DNA of 64,000 nucleotides from CAHJXG01 sp965277495 (GCA_965277495.1 OZ255824.1:1240001-1304000), one strand, 5' to 3'. Shown: positions 15,263 to 23,925, numbered from the stretch's first letter. Made by a program: numbers and translations. The notes: generated by a model from the letters alone, not told the origin.

Positions 15263-16876
15263 TTAATAGCCCAGCGCCATCCCGTCCTTCCGCGGATCGG
15301 ACCCGCCAACCAAGCAGCCACGCTCGTGATCGATCCAGATCGCCTGGCCGCCGCCATGCGGACGCTCGGGCACGGTCAAGGCATGCCCAAGCTGCGCCAA
15401 CCGATCCACGACGGGCGTCGGCACCCCACGCTCGATTTCGGCCTTGCCCTGGTAGGGAAACGCCCGCGGCAGGTCGAGCGCCTGCTGGATGTCCAGCCCG
15501 TATTCGAACATGTTGCTGAGGAACAGGCTCTGGCCCATCGGCTGGAAGTGCCCGCCCATGACGCCGAACGGCATCACCGCCCGTCCGTCCTGCATCGCCA
15601 TGCCGGGGATGATGGTGTGCATCGGGCGTTTGTCCGGCGCGATGCAGTTCGGGTGGCCGCGCTCGATGCGGAAGCCGAGGCCGCGGTTTTGCAGCATCAC
15701 GCCCGATTTCGCCGCCAAAATCCCGGAGCCGAAGCTCTGAAACAGCGAGTTGATGAAGCTGCACGCGTTGCCGTCGCGGTCCACGACGCACAGGTAAACG
15801 GTGTCGCGGTGCGGCGGCAGCATGGCCTCGCCGGGCGCCGGCATGGCCGTCATGGCGCGCGCCGGATCGATCAACCGCCGCAGCGCCGCCAAGTACTCCG
15901 GGCTGGTGAGGCGCGCGACGGGAACCTCAGTCTGCGACGGATCGGCGAGGAAGGCGTCGCGGTCGCGGTAAACCAGGCGGGCGGCCTCCAGATGGCGGTG
16001 CAGGCGCTCGGCGCTGAGCGGCCCTTCGCGCGCCGGGTCGAAGCCTTCGAGGATGCCGAGCAGCATCAGCACGTGCAGGCCGGAGCCATTGGGCGGGCAC
16101 TGAAAAATTTCCAGCCCGCGCCACGCCTTATGGATCGGCTCCACAAACACCGCCGCGGTGCGCCCGGCGGCAAAATCGGCCTCGGTGTGCAGGCCGCCAT
16201 GAGTGCGCAGGGTGGTGACCATATCGGCGGCGGCGGCGCCCTCGTAAAAGGCGGCTGCGCCATGCCGGGCGATGCCGCGCAACGTTTCCGCCAAGGGGCG
16301 TTGCACGAAAAGGTCGCCCTCGCGCGGCGCCGCGCCGTTCGGCAGGAACGCGTCGGCGCCGGTGCGGCGAAGCTTGCCCTCCGCAATGCGCCAGTCGAAG
16401 GCGACCCGCTGGTGAACCGGCCAGCCATCCTCCGCGAAGCCGATTGCCGGACGCAGCAGCTCGTCGAGTCCCTTGGTCCCGTGCGCGGCCAGCAGCGTCT
16501 CCCAGGCCGAAACGGCGCCGGGAACGGTCACACTATGTGCTGAGGTGTTCTCAAGCGCCGTGATCCCGCGGTCGTCGAACCAGTCGATCGCAGCCGCAGC
16601 CGGAGCGCGTCCGGAGCCGTTCAGCGCCACGACCCGGCCCTGCCCCGCCGGCGCATACAAACAGAAGCAGTCGCCGCCGATGCCGGTTGATTGCGGTTCG
16701 ATCACGCCCAGCACGGCGGCGGCGGCAACCGCGGCGTCAAGGGCATTGCCGCCGGCGCGCAGCACATCGAGCGCCGTGAGGGTCGCGGCCGGCATGCTGG
16801 CCGCGGCCATGCCGTGGGTGGCGTAAACCGGGCCGCGGCCAGGCATATGGAAGTCGCGCGACGCGAGCGGGGTCAT
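15263..16876 (-). CDS. Gamma-glutamyltransferase-family protein (paralogue 2)
   Basis: The 537-residue GGT-family Ntn-hydrolase carries the family landmarks: A-G-G-N-A-L-D-A-A-V-A (41-51), G-I-G-G-D-C (65-70), and the processing site HRDTVYLCVVDRDGN with catalytic Thr359. The tail motif G-V-M-G-G-H-F-Q-P corresponds to the conserved late glycine motif. No export signal is seen. It is only distantly similar to the GGT at 8372-10147, so the two are not a recent duplication. ATG at 16876 was chosen because the next residues (MTPLASRDFHMPGRG) match usual starts; it is divergent from csaA across 86 bp. Confidence 0.88.
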   Translation of the reverse strand: MTPLASRDFHMPGRGPVYATHGMAAASMPAATLTALDVLRAGGNALDAAVAAAAVLGVIEPQSTGIGGDCFCLYAPAGQGRVVALNGSGRAPAAAAIDWFDDRGITALENTSAHSVTVPGAVSAWETLLAAHGTKGLDELLRPAIGFAEDGWPVHQRVAFDWRIAEGKLRRTGADAFLPNGAAPREGDLFVQRPLAETLRGIARHGAAAFYEGAAAADMVTTLRTHGGLHTEADFAAGRTAAVFVEPIHKAWRGLEIFQCPPNGSGLHVLMLLGILEGFDPAREGPLSAERLHRHLEAARLVYRDRDAFLADPSQTEVPVARLTSPEYLAALRRLIDPARAMTAMPAPGEAMLPPHRDTVYLCVVDRDGNACSFINSLFQSFGSGILAAKSGVMLQNRGLGFRIERGHPNCIAPDKRPMHTIIPGMAMQDGRAVMPFGVMGGHFQPMGQSLFLSNMFEYGLDIQQALDLPRAFPYQGKAEIERGVPTPVVDRLAQLGHALTVPERPHGGGQAIWIDHERGCLVGGSDPRKDGMALGY

Positions 16877-16962
16877 GCCGGTTCCTGAGCAGTTTGGGGC
16901 GCAGGACGCTGGCATGGGCCGCCGGAGTTGGCAATCGACGCGGCGAACCGCATGATGGGGCC

Positions 16963-17340
16963 ATGCAAAGCCCCGCGACTATGCCCGCGCCCCTCGCCGT
17001 GCCCCTGCCCGCGGCCATCGAAGACTTTGACCGGATCGACATCCGGGTCGGCACGATCGTCGACGCGCAGCCCTACCCGGAGGCGCGGAAGCCGGCATTC
17101 AAGCTGTGGATCGACTTCGGCGCGGAGCTCGGGGTGCGGCAGTCCTCGGCGCAGATCACCGTGCACTACACGCCGGCGGAGCTGATCGGACGGCAGGTCT
17201 GCGCCGTCGTCAACTTCGCGCCCCGGCAGATCGGCAAGTTCCGCAGCGAGGTGCTGACGCTCGGCATGCCGGACGCGGCGGGCGCTGTCGTGCTGGTGCG
17301 CCCCGACCGCGCCGTGCCGTCCGGCGGGCGGCTGTTTTGA
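16963..17340 (+). CDS. csaA: CsaA-type tRNA-binding-domain protein
   Basis: The 125-residue protein is a single tRNA-binding/EMAP-II OB-fold domain. F-D-R-I-D-I-R-V-G-T-I-V begins the first strand (about residue 22). The C-terminal half has V-N-F-x-P-R-Q-I-G-K-F-x-S-E-V-L-T-L-G, the CsaA signature. CsaA proteins are reported as export-linked chaperones and bind tRNA-like RNA as dimers. The last codons overlap a proposed TTG start of gpt, implying co-translation. Homologues are about 110 residues, so this one has a slightly longer Pro/Ala-rich N-terminus. Confidence 0.9.
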   Translation: MQSPATMPAPLAVPLPAAIEDFDRIDIRVGTIVDAQPYPEARKPAFKLWIDFGAELGVRQSSAQITVHYTPAELIGRQVCAVVNFAPRQIGKFRSEVLTLGMPDAAGAVVLVRPDRAVPSGGRLF

Positions 17341-17819
17341 CCGGAGCGCGCGCCTACGCGACCGTCACCTGGGACCAGTTGCACCGCGACGCGCGGACGC
17401 TGGCGACCTCATTGATGCAGCACGGCCCGTTCCGCGGCATCGTCGCGGTCTCGCGCGGCGGCCTGATCCCGGCGGCGATCATCGCGCGGGAGCTGGAGTG
17501 CCGCCTGATCGAGAGCGTGTCGGTGGCGACCTATGACAACGAGCGGCGGGCGCTGCCCGAGGTGCTGAAGCATCCAACTGCGGCGGGGGATGGCGCCGGA
17601 TTCCTGATCGTCGACGACCTGGTCGACAGCGGCATCACGGCCCAGGTCGTGCGCGACCTGCTGCCGCGCGCGCACTTCGCCTGCTTGTATGCCAAGCCCG
17701 CCGGCAAGCGCTTGGCCGATAGCTGGGTGGTGGAGGTGCCGCAGGAGACCTGGATTCTGTTTCCATGGGACACGGCGCCGCTGTTTGTGCCGCCGATCGC
17801 CCAGCGCAGCGGCGGCTGA
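17337..17819 (+). CDS. gpt: Xanthine-guanine phosphoribosyltransferase
   Basis: The 160-residue product matches E. coli-type Gpt, which salvages guanine and xanthine with PRPP. Seen are V-T-W-D-Q-L (about 11-16), A-V-S-R-G-G-L-I-P-A (about 40-49), the PRPP loop LIVDDLVDSGITA, and the tail W-I-L-F-P-W-D followed by F-V-P-P-I. The start is inferred to be TTG at 17337, forming TTGA with the csaA stop. Without it the first ATG would cut into the VTWD motif, so TTG is well supported. The gene ends 69 bp before tRNA-Arg. Confidence 0.92.
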   Translation: MTGARAYATVTWDQLHRDARTLATSLMQHGPFRGIVAVSRGGLIPAAIIARELECRLIESVSVATYDNERRALPEVLKHPTAAGDGAGFLIVDDLVDSGITAQVVRDLLPRAHFACLYAKPAGKRLADSWVVEVPQETWILFPWDTAPLFVPPIAQRSGG

Positions 17820-17888
17820 CCGGCGTCGGCGCCGCGATGAGGGGCCTTGCGGCGCACCGGGCGCTGGGCTAAGTCGCGTGGCTCTGAG

Positions 17889-17965
17889 GCGCCCGTAGCT
17901 CAATTGGATAGAGCACCAGACTACGAATCTGGGGGTTGGAAGTTCGAGTCTTTCCGGGCGCGCCA
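17889..17965 (+). tRNA. tRNA-Arg (anticodon ACG)
   Basis: The acceptor GCGCCCG (17889-17895) pairs with CGGGCGC (17955-17961). The discriminator is G, followed by encoded CCA at 17963-17965. The anticodon loop CTACGAA gives ACG, the isoacceptor usually edited to ICG. The D-loop and TTCGAGT T-loop are normal. It is 77 nt long. Confidence 0.95.
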
Positions 17966-18138
17966 GTCAGGATCAATTCCAAAATTCATGCAGGATGACC
18001 GTGTAGTGGCCGGCTAGCCACAGTCTCCCCGCGCCGTCGCAGCCGCATGAAGTTTGGGCTTGCATCGAGCCGCGGAATGCTTAGTTTGTGCAGTGCAGCA
18101 TGGCGTTGCCGTGCTGCGGACGTTTCCTCCCTAAACTT

Positions 18139-18167
18139 GGCGGCATCTTCGGGTGCCGCCTTTTTTT
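18139..18167 (+). terminator. Rho-independent terminator
   Basis: GGCGGCA (18139-18145) and TGCCGCC (18154-18160) form a perfect 7-bp stem with an 8-base loop, followed directly by seven T residues (18161-18167). It would end transcripts from tRNA-Arg or from an unannotated RNA in the 170-bp gap. Its T-tract reaches the stop codon of the convergent MAPEG gene. The region 17966-18138 has no credible ORF. Confidence 0.85.
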
Positions 18168-18552
18168 ACGTGAGCGCGATCAGGATCAGCACGATGCCCA
18201 CCATGGCGATCAGGAACGCCACCGTGCGCACCACGGGTATGCCCGCGGCATAAAGCGGCACGTAGGCCAGCCGGGCCCAGAAATAGAGCTGCGCGCCGAC
18301 GACCGTCAGCCAACTGTGCCGCCCGGCGACGTGCGCGATCAGCACGGCAGCCGCGAAGAACGGGAACGTCTGCATGTAGTTGGCGAATGCGCGCTGCACC
18401 CGCGCGCCGATGCCTGTGACCGGCCTTTGCTCGTCGCGCGGGCTCATGCCGTAGCGCAAGCCGTGCTGCAAGGTGGTGAACTGGCCGGTGGCCACGGCGT
18501 GCACCAAGCCGAGCACGATCGACCAGGCGAGCAGGGCGAGTTCATTGGTCAT
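18166..18552 (-). CDS. MAPEG-family integral membrane protein
   Basis: This 128-residue protein has four hydrophobic segments (about 6-20, 58-75, 79-98, 105-127) and the MAPEG pattern: early L-x-x-W near residue 10, R-x-x-R-A-x-x-N-Y-M-Q-T-F-P near 51-64, and A-R-L-A-Y-V-P-L-Y-A in the third helix. MAPEG proteins use glutathione in eicosanoid or detoxification chemistry; bacterial members mostly lack assigned substrates. It is monocistronic and convergent to tRNA-Arg. The start ATG at 18552 is preceded by an AAGGAAT-like ribosome site. Confidence 0.85.
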   Translation of the reverse strand: MTNELALLAWSIVLGLVHAVATGQFTTLQHGLRYGMSPRDEQRPVTGIGARVQRAFANYMQTFPFFAAAVLIAHVAGRHSWLTVVGAQLYFWARLAYVPLYAAGIPVVRTVAFLIAMVGIVLILIALT

Positions 18553-18787
18553 GGGATTCCTTTCGTGTGGAAAGCGGCAACGTCATGCGGATGAACTTAG
18601 TTCATGGATGCAGCGCCGGATCGCACCGCCTGCGCGTGGGACGGCGTAGAACGCAGGGGATTGCCCGCGCCGTGCCGGGCTTGTGACTCAGGGATCGATG
18701 CGGAAGAACCGGGATTGCGCTAGAGGAAACCGTCATCACCGTGGCACAGACGGGGAGCCGCGTCGCCCACGACGCCCGGAGAGCAGA

Positions 18788-19246
18788 ATGGCATTGATCG
18801 AGGACGTGCTCGCAAGCCCCATCAGCAAGATCGTGGCCGTGGGCGCCACCGTCCTGGTGCTCCCACGTGTGCTGCCGGGATTGCCGCCGGGGCTGCGCTC
18901 GGTCGTGAGGTCGGGGCTGAGTTTGCTTCTGGAGGCCGAGTCCGACGCCGAGGGCGGCATCATCGATAAGCTGGTCGCCGGCCTCGTGCAGGACCTGCTG
19001 GCCTCGTTGCCGGATGCAGGGTCGGACGAGGAGCGGCAGCAAATCGCGGCGGGCGCCATGCACCGCTTCGAGGAAACGGCGCATCGGCGCGCCCGGCGCT
19101 ATGGGCGTGGCAAGGGGGACCACCAGGCGCGCTACGAGCGGCACATGGCACGCCTGAAACATGCACTGACAAAAGCCCAGAACGACCGGCCGCAACCGGA
19201 TCGGGCCGTACTGGCGCAAATGGCCGGGCGGATCGGCGCGGCCTGA
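18788..19246 (+). CDS. Conserved hypothetical protein, amphipathic N-terminus (DUF5132-like)
   Basis: The family of this 152-residue protein was not firmly recognised. The N-terminus MALIEDVLASPISKIVAVGA and a following hydrophobic segment (about 14-32, with a P-x4-P-G-L-P-P-G turn) resemble short membrane-associated DUF5132-type proteins. The second half is hydrophilic and highly charged with many Arg, Glu, His and Gln, probably helical. GGAG precedes the ATG by five bases. It lies 40 bp before the sugar-porter gene on the same strand, so co-transcription is possible. No function can be assigned. Confidence 0.55.
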   Translation: MALIEDVLASPISKIVAVGATVLVLPRVLPGLPPGLRSVVRSGLSLLLEAESDAEGGIIDKLVAGLVQDLLASLPDAGSDEERQQIAAGAMHRFEETAHRRARRYGRGKGDHQARYERHMARLKHALTKAQNDRPQPDRAVLAQMAGRIGAA

Positions 19247-19286
19247 GCAGGCGGCCTCTCTCCGTCGACACGCAGGGAGTAGGTGC

Positions 19287-20663
19287 ATGCACATCGTTTT
19301 CATTGCCGCGACCGCCGCCCTGGGTGGCCTGCTATTTGGGTACGACACGGGCGTCATTTCCGGCGCGCTGCTGTTCCTGCGGACGGCGTTTCATCTCTCC
19401 CCCTTGATGCTCGGCGTCGTCACCAGCATCGCGCTTGGGGGCGCGGCCTTCGGGGCGGCGTTCGCCGGGCGCCTCGCCGACCGGTTCGGCCGCCGCCCGG
19501 TCCTGCTGGCGACCTCGGTGATCTTCGTCGCCGGCGCTGCCGTGTCGGCCTTGGCGCCAGACCTCGCAATGCTGCTTGCCGGACGCATGCTGGTGGGTGT
19601 CGGCATCGGGGGCGCCTCCATGCTGACGCCGCTCTATTTGGCCGAGATTGCCCCGGCGCAGCAGCGCGGAGCGCTCGTGTCGTTCAACCAGCTCGCCGTC
19701 ACGCTAGGCATTCTTGGCTCCTACCTGATCGGCTATGCCTTGGCCGCCGATGGCGCCTGGCGGTGGATGCTGGGGCTGGGCGGCGTGCCCGGCATCGTGC
19801 TTGCGCTCGGCATGGTGTTCCTGCCGGAAACGCCGCGCTGGCTGGCCGGGCACGGACACGCGGACCAAGCCGAGGCCGCCTTGCTGCAGTTGCGCGGCCA
19901 TGGCGCCGATATCAAAGCCGAGATGGCCCAGTTGCAGGACGACCTCACCGCTCAGGCACAGGCCAAGCCCGAAAACCGCCTCGGCCACGCGGCGGCCCGG
20001 ATGCCAATGATCGTGGGCATCGGGCTAGCCGTCTTCCAGCAAGTCACCGGCATCAACACCGTCATCTACTTCGCGCCGACGATCTTCCAGGCATCCGGCC
20101 TGTCCTCCGCCTCGGCCGCCATCCTCGCCACCGCCGGGATCGGCGCCGTCAACGTGGTCATGACGATGGCCGCGATCTGGCTGGTCGACCGGGTGGGCCG
20201 GCGCGCGCTGCTGCTGTGCGGCCTTGGCGGGATGGGCATCAGCCTGTGCCTGCTGGCGCTTGGCTTCATGCTCGGCGCCGGGCCGGCCCTGGGCTATTTC
20301 ACGGCCGCAAGCCTGACGGCCTATATCGGCTGCTTCGCAATCGGGCTCGGCCCGGTGTTCTGGCTCCTGATTTCCGAGATCTTCCCGATGGCCATTAGGG
20401 CGCGCGGCATGTCGGCCGCCACCATCGCCAACTGGCTTTCCAACCTCATCGTCGCACTGACGTTCCTCGACCTCGCCGGCCTGATGGGCCATGCCGGCGT
20501 GTTCCTGCTGTATGCGGCAATGACCTTTGCCGGGCTGGCGTTCGCCTACGTCCTGGTGCCGGAGACCAAGGGCCTCAGCCTCGAAGCGGTCCAGGCACTG
20601 TGGGCCAAACGCGCTGGCGCAAGGCCGCCGCTCACGGTTCCGCACCCGCCTGTCGCCCCGTGA
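19287..20663 (+). CDS. MFS transporter, sugar-porter family
   Basis: The 458-residue protein has 12 predicted membrane helices and the sugar-porter signatures. These are G-G-L-L-F-G-Y-D-T-G-V-I-S-G-A-L in TM1, D-R-F-G-R-R between TM2 and TM3, P-E-T-P-R-W after TM6, Q-Q-V-T-G-I-N-T-V-I-Y in TM7, and V-P-E-T-K-G-L-S-L-E after TM12. Such carriers move sugars or, in the fungal Qa-y/QutD branch, quinate by proton symport. It stands 98 bp before aroQ and the protocatechuate genes on the same strand, so quinate or shikimate uptake is a reasonable inference, not proven by sequence. Confidence 0.85.
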   Translation: MHIVFIAATAALGGLLFGYDTGVISGALLFLRTAFHLSPLMLGVVTSIALGGAAFGAAFAGRLADRFGRRPVLLATSVIFVAGAAVSALAPDLAMLLAGRMLVGVGIGGASMLTPLYLAEIAPAQQRGALVSFNQLAVTLGILGSYLIGYALAADGAWRWMLGLGGVPGIVLALGMVFLPETPRWLAGHGHADQAEAALLQLRGHGADIKAEMAQLQDDLTAQAQAKPENRLGHAAARMPMIVGIGLAVFQQVTGINTVIYFAPTIFQASGLSSASAAILATAGIGAVNVVMTMAAIWLVDRVGRRALLLCGLGGMGISLCLLALGFMLGAGPALGYFTAASLTAYIGCFAIGLGPVFWLLISEIFPMAIRARGMSAATIANWLSNLIVALTFLDLAGLMGHAGVFLLYAAMTFAGLAFAYVLVPETKGLSLEAVQALWAKRAGARPPLTVPHPPVAP

Positions 20664-20761
20664 AACCAGTCGGCCTCTTATTGAGCACGCGGCCTTCCGC
20701 CAGATCGGCATCACCTTTAGCTTGCGGCCACGGCTTGGCCGGATGATGAAAGTGAGCAGCG

Positions 20762-21265
20762 ATGACCCGGACCGTGTTCGTCCTCAACGGCCCCAACCTG
20801 AACCTGCTGGGCAAGCGGCAGCCGCATATCTACGGGCACGAGACCCTGGCCGACGTGGAGCGGGATTGCCGGGCGCTGGCTCAGGAACTCGGGCTCGGGC
20901 TGCGCTTCCACCAGAGCAACCGCGAATACGAGATCATCGACTGGATTCATGAGGCGCGCGGGGAAGCGCGCGAGGCGGCGGGCGGCATCGTCATCAACCC
21001 GGCCGCCTTCACCCACACTTCGGTCGCGATCCTCGACGCGCTGAATGCCTTCGACGCCCCTGTCATCGAGGTGCACATCTCGAACGTGCACAAACGCGAG
21101 GAATTCCGCCATCATTCCTTCGTCTCGGCCCGGGCGGACGGGGTGATCGCCGGGTTCGGCACCCAGGGCTACCTGCTCGCCCTGCGGCGCCTGGCGCGGC
21201 TGATCGATGAGGCGGCTAAGAACCCGGCGCCAACGGACGCGGCCAACATCCCAGAAGGCGAGTGA
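20762..21265 (+). CDS. aroQ: Type II 3-dehydroquinate dehydratase
   Basis: This 167-residue class II dehydroquinase has the lid motif LNGPNLNLLGKRQPHIYG (residues 8-25) with the catalytic tyrosine Y24 and the loop arginine R19. H-Q-S-N-R-E follows at 50-55, then N-P-A-A-F-T-H-T-S-V-A near 79-89 and the late S-N-V-H-K-R-E-E-F-R-H-H-S. It reversibly converts 3-dehydroquinate to 3-dehydroshikimate as a dodecamer. The location, followed at once by dehydroshikimate dehydratase and protocatechuate dioxygenase, suggests a catabolic quinate role rather than, or beside, aromatic amino acid synthesis. Confidence 0.94.
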   Translation: MTRTVFVLNGPNLNLLGKRQPHIYGHETLADVERDCRALAQELGLGLRFHQSNREYEIIDWIHEARGEAREAAGGIVINPAAFTHTSVAILDALNAFDAPVIEVHISNVHKREEFRHHSFVSARADGVIAGFGTQGYLLALRRLARLIDEAAKNPAPTDAANIPEGE

Positions 21266-21269
21266 CATC

Positions 21270-23186
21270 ATGCCGCAGCCTGCGCATCCCCTCCGCAAGT
21301 GCATTGCAACGGTGGCGCTGAGCGGCAGCCTGCCGGACAAGCTCGAAGCCGCCGCGGCGATCGGCTTCGACGGCGTCGAGATCATGGAAGCGGACTTGCT
21401 GAGCTTTGACGGCTCGCCTGCGGACCTCCGGCGCATCGCCGAGAACCTTGGCCTCAGCATCGACCTGTATCAGCCGTTCCGCGATTTCGAGGCGATGCCC
21501 GAACCCGCACGCAGCCGCAACCTGGACCGGGCGGAGCGCAAGTTCGACGTCATGCAGGCATTGGGCGCCGGCCTGTTGCTGGTGTGCAGCAACACCCATG
21601 CCGCAACGCTGGACGACGACGCAAGGGCCGCCGCCGACCTTGCCGCCATGGCCGAACGCGCCGCGCGAAGGAGGCTGCGGATCGGCTACGAGGCGCTGTC
21701 CTGGGGCCGGCACGTGCGGCTTTGGCGGCACGCCTGGCGCATCGTGCAGCAGGCGGCCGATCCGGCGCTCGGGCTGATCGTCGACAGCTTTCATACCCTG
21801 GCCCTGGACGATGACCCGTCCGGGCTGGCGGACCTGCCGGGCGAGCGCATCTTCTTTGTCCAGTTGGCGGACGCGCCCCGCCTGTCCATGGACGCCCTGT
21901 CCTGGAGCCGCCATCACCGCTGCTTTCCCACCCAAGGGGATTTGCCGGTCGATGGCTTCGTGCGCGCCGTGCTGGCCAGCGGGTATCGAGGCCCGTTGTC
22001 GCTCGAAGTGTTCAACGACCATTTCCGCTCGGCCCCGGCCCGCATGATCGCCCGCGACGGCCTGCGCTCGCTTATCTTGGCGGAGGCGCAGGCGGGGGGG
22101 CAGGCAGCCCTCCCGGCCGCCCCGGAGCTTGGCGGCGTCGAATTCCTGGAATTTGCCGTGGACGAGCCGGTGAAGCATGACCTGGCCGCGTTCCTCCATC
22201 GGCTCGGGTTCCGCCACGCCGGACGGCACCGGTCCAAGGGCGTCGACCTGTATCGGCAGGGACAGGTCAACATCGTGCTGAACGCCGAGCAGGACAGCGC
22301 GGCGGCGGAGCATTTTCAACTGCACGGCGCGTCGGTCTGCGCCATGGCGCTGCGGGTGGATGACGTGCCGCGCACGCTGGCGCGGGCGGACGCCCTGCTG
22401 TGCCCGGAGTGGCAGGAGAAGTTCGGCACGGGCGAGCGGCGCATCCCCGCCGTGCGGGCGCCCGACGGCACGCTGATCTATCTCGTGCAGCCGGAGACGG
22501 GCGGCCGGGCCTTCTGGGAGGATGATTTTCATCTGCTCCCCAGTGCGGATGGCCCCGCCGTTTTGGATGGCCCAATCGCCTTGGATGGCCCAGGCGCCTT
22601 GGATGGTATCGACCATATCGTGCAGGCGCTGCCGGAGGGGCGGATGGACAGCTTCGTGCTATTCTGGCGCGGCGTGTTCGGACTCGTGCCGCAGCAGCGC
22701 CTGGAAACGCCGGACCCTTATGGGCTCGTGCGCAGCCGCGCCCTGGTCAGCCCGAACGGGAAGCTGCGGCTGGCGCTGAACGCGTCGGAAAGCGGCGCCA
22801 CGGCGACGGGCCGCTTCGTTTCAGCCTACGCCGGGGCGGGCGTGCATCACATTGCGCTGTCAACGCCCGACATCGTCCGGACGGCGCAGGATTGGGAGGC
22901 CGCCGCCGCGCCGCTGCTGCCGGTGCCCGCCAACTACTACGACGACCTATCGGCCCGGCTGGCGCTCGACGACGCCACGCTGGCGGCCTTGCAGCAGCAT
23001 GGGTTGCTGTATGACCGCGACGGCCCCGGCGAGTTCCGCCATCTCTACACCGACGCATTCCACGACCGGTTCTTCTTTGAAGCCGTGCAGCGGCAGGGCG
23101 GCTATGCGGGCTTCGGCGCCGCCAATGCCCCGGTCCGCGCCGCCGCCCAAGCCCGGCAGCATCCAGCCGAAACCGCCTTCCTTTAA
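21270..23186 (+). CDS. quiC1: 3-dehydroshikimate dehydratase fused to HPPD-like domain
   Basis: This two-part enzyme has 638 residues. Residues 1-275 form a xylose-isomerase-like TIM barrel whose metal ligands Glu141, Asp172, Gln198 and Glu246 keep the spacing of QuiC1/QsuB dehydroshikimate dehydratases. These make protocatechuate from 3-dehydroshikimate. Residues 290-625 are two VOC modules like 4-hydroxyphenylpyruvate dioxygenase, with a likely iron triad at His449, His526 or His527, and Glu604 (FFFEAVQR). The role of this half in QuiC1 proteins is unclear. An 18-bp tandem repeat lengthens the linker between the VOC modules. It starts 5 bp after the aroQ stop. Confidence 0.9.
   Translation: MPQPAHPLRKCIATVALSGSLPDKLEAAAAIGFDGVEIMEADLLSFDGSPADLRRIAENLGLSIDLYQPFRDFEAMPEPARSRNLDRAERKFDVMQALGAGLLLVCSNTHAATLDDDARAAADLAAMAERAARRRLRIGYEALSWGRHVRLWRHAWRIVQQAADPALGLIVDSFHTLALDDDPSGLADLPGERIFFVQLADAPRLSMDALSWSRHHRCFPTQGDLPVDGFVRAVLASGYRGPLSLEVFNDHFRSAPARMIARDGLRSLILAEAQAGGQAALPAAPELGGVEFLEFAVDEPVKHDLAAFLHRLGFRHAGRHRSKGVDLYRQGQVNIVLNAEQDSAAAEHFQLHGASVCAMALRVDDVPRTLARADALLCPEWQEKFGTGERRIPAVRAPDGTLIYLVQPETGGRAFWEDDFHLLPSADGPAVLDGPIALDGPGALDGIDHIVQALPEGRMDSFVLFWRGVFGLVPQQRLETPDPYGLVRSRALVSPNGKLRLALNASESGATATGRFVSAYAGAGVHHIALSTPDIVRTAQDWEAAAAPLLPVPANYYDDLSARLALDDATLAALQQHGLLYDRDGPGEFRHLYTDAFHDRFFFEAVQRQGGYAGFGAANAPVRAAAQARQHPAETAFL
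22563..22606 (+). repeat. 18-bp in-frame tandem repeat in quiC1
   Basis: Units begin with TTGGATGG at 22563, 22581 and 22599, with a degenerate unit just upstream. They encode a Leu-Asp-Gly-Pro-x-Ala series (about residues 432-446) in the linker between the VOC modules. The repeat stays in frame, so the protein is intact. Confidence 0.85.
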
Positions 23187-23198
23187 GGAGACCAGGCA

Positions 23199-23921
23199 AT
23201 GCCGCCCGACGAATTCATCCAGCGCGACCGCAGCCAGCACCCCCCCGCCCTCACGCAGGGCTACAAGACCAGCGTGCTACGGTCGCCCAAGCTGGCCCTG
23301 CTGTCCCTGCAGAATTCGCTGTCCGAGGTGACGGGCCCGGTGTTTGGACAGGACGAGCTGGGACCGCTCGACCACGACCTGATATTGAACTACGCGAAGT
23401 CCGGCGAGCCGATCGGCGAGCGCACCGTCGTGCACGGACGCGTGCTGGACGAGAACGGACGTCCGGTGCCGAACACGCTCGTCGAGGTCTGGCAGGCCAA
23501 CGCCGGCGGGCGCTACCGGCACAAGAACGACACCTATATCGCGTCGGTCGACCCGAATTTTGGCGGCTGCGGGCGCATGATCACGGACGACGCGGGCTAT
23601 TATGCGTTCCGCACCGTGAAACCCGGCGCATACCCGTTCCGCAACCACATCAATTCCTGGCGTCCGGCGCACATCCACTTCTCGCTGTTCGGCTCGGGCT
23701 TCGCCCAGCGGCTGATCACCCAGATGTATTTCGAGGGCGACCCGCTGATCCCGATGGACTCCATCCTGGGCACCATCCCGGACCCGGCCGCGCGCCAGCG
23801 GCTGGTGGCGCAGCTCGACCTCAACGCCGCCATACCGTTGGACAGCCTTGCCTACCGGTTCGACATCGTGCTGCGCGGCACCCGCTCCACGCTGTTCGAG
23901 AACAAGCTGCACGGGAATTGA
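23199..23921 (+). CDS. pcaH: Protocatechuate 3,4-dioxygenase beta subunit
   Basis: The 240-residue beta chain carries the non-haem Fe(III) site: Tyr113 (KNDTY), Tyr145 (KPGAYP), His158 and His160 (RPAHIH). It opens the ring of protocatechuate between the two hydroxyls to give 3-carboxy-cis,cis-muconate, together with PcaG. AAGGAG sits upstream, overlapping the quiC1 stop, and ATG is at 23199. The gene follows the dehydroshikimate dehydratase and precedes pcaG by 4 bp, so substrate-making and ring-cleaving enzymes are co-expressed. Confidence 0.96.
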   Translation: MPPDEFIQRDRSQHPPALTQGYKTSVLRSPKLALLSLQNSLSEVTGPVFGQDELGPLDHDLILNYAKSGEPIGERTVVHGRVLDENGRPVPNTLVEVWQANAGGRYRHKNDTYIASVDPNFGGCGRMITDDAGYYAFRTVKPGAYPFRNHINSWRPAHIHFSLFGSGFAQRLITQMYFEGDPLIPMDSILGTIPDPAARQRLVAQLDLNAAIPLDSLAYRFDIVLRGTRSTLFENKLHGN

Positions 23922-23925
23922 CGCC

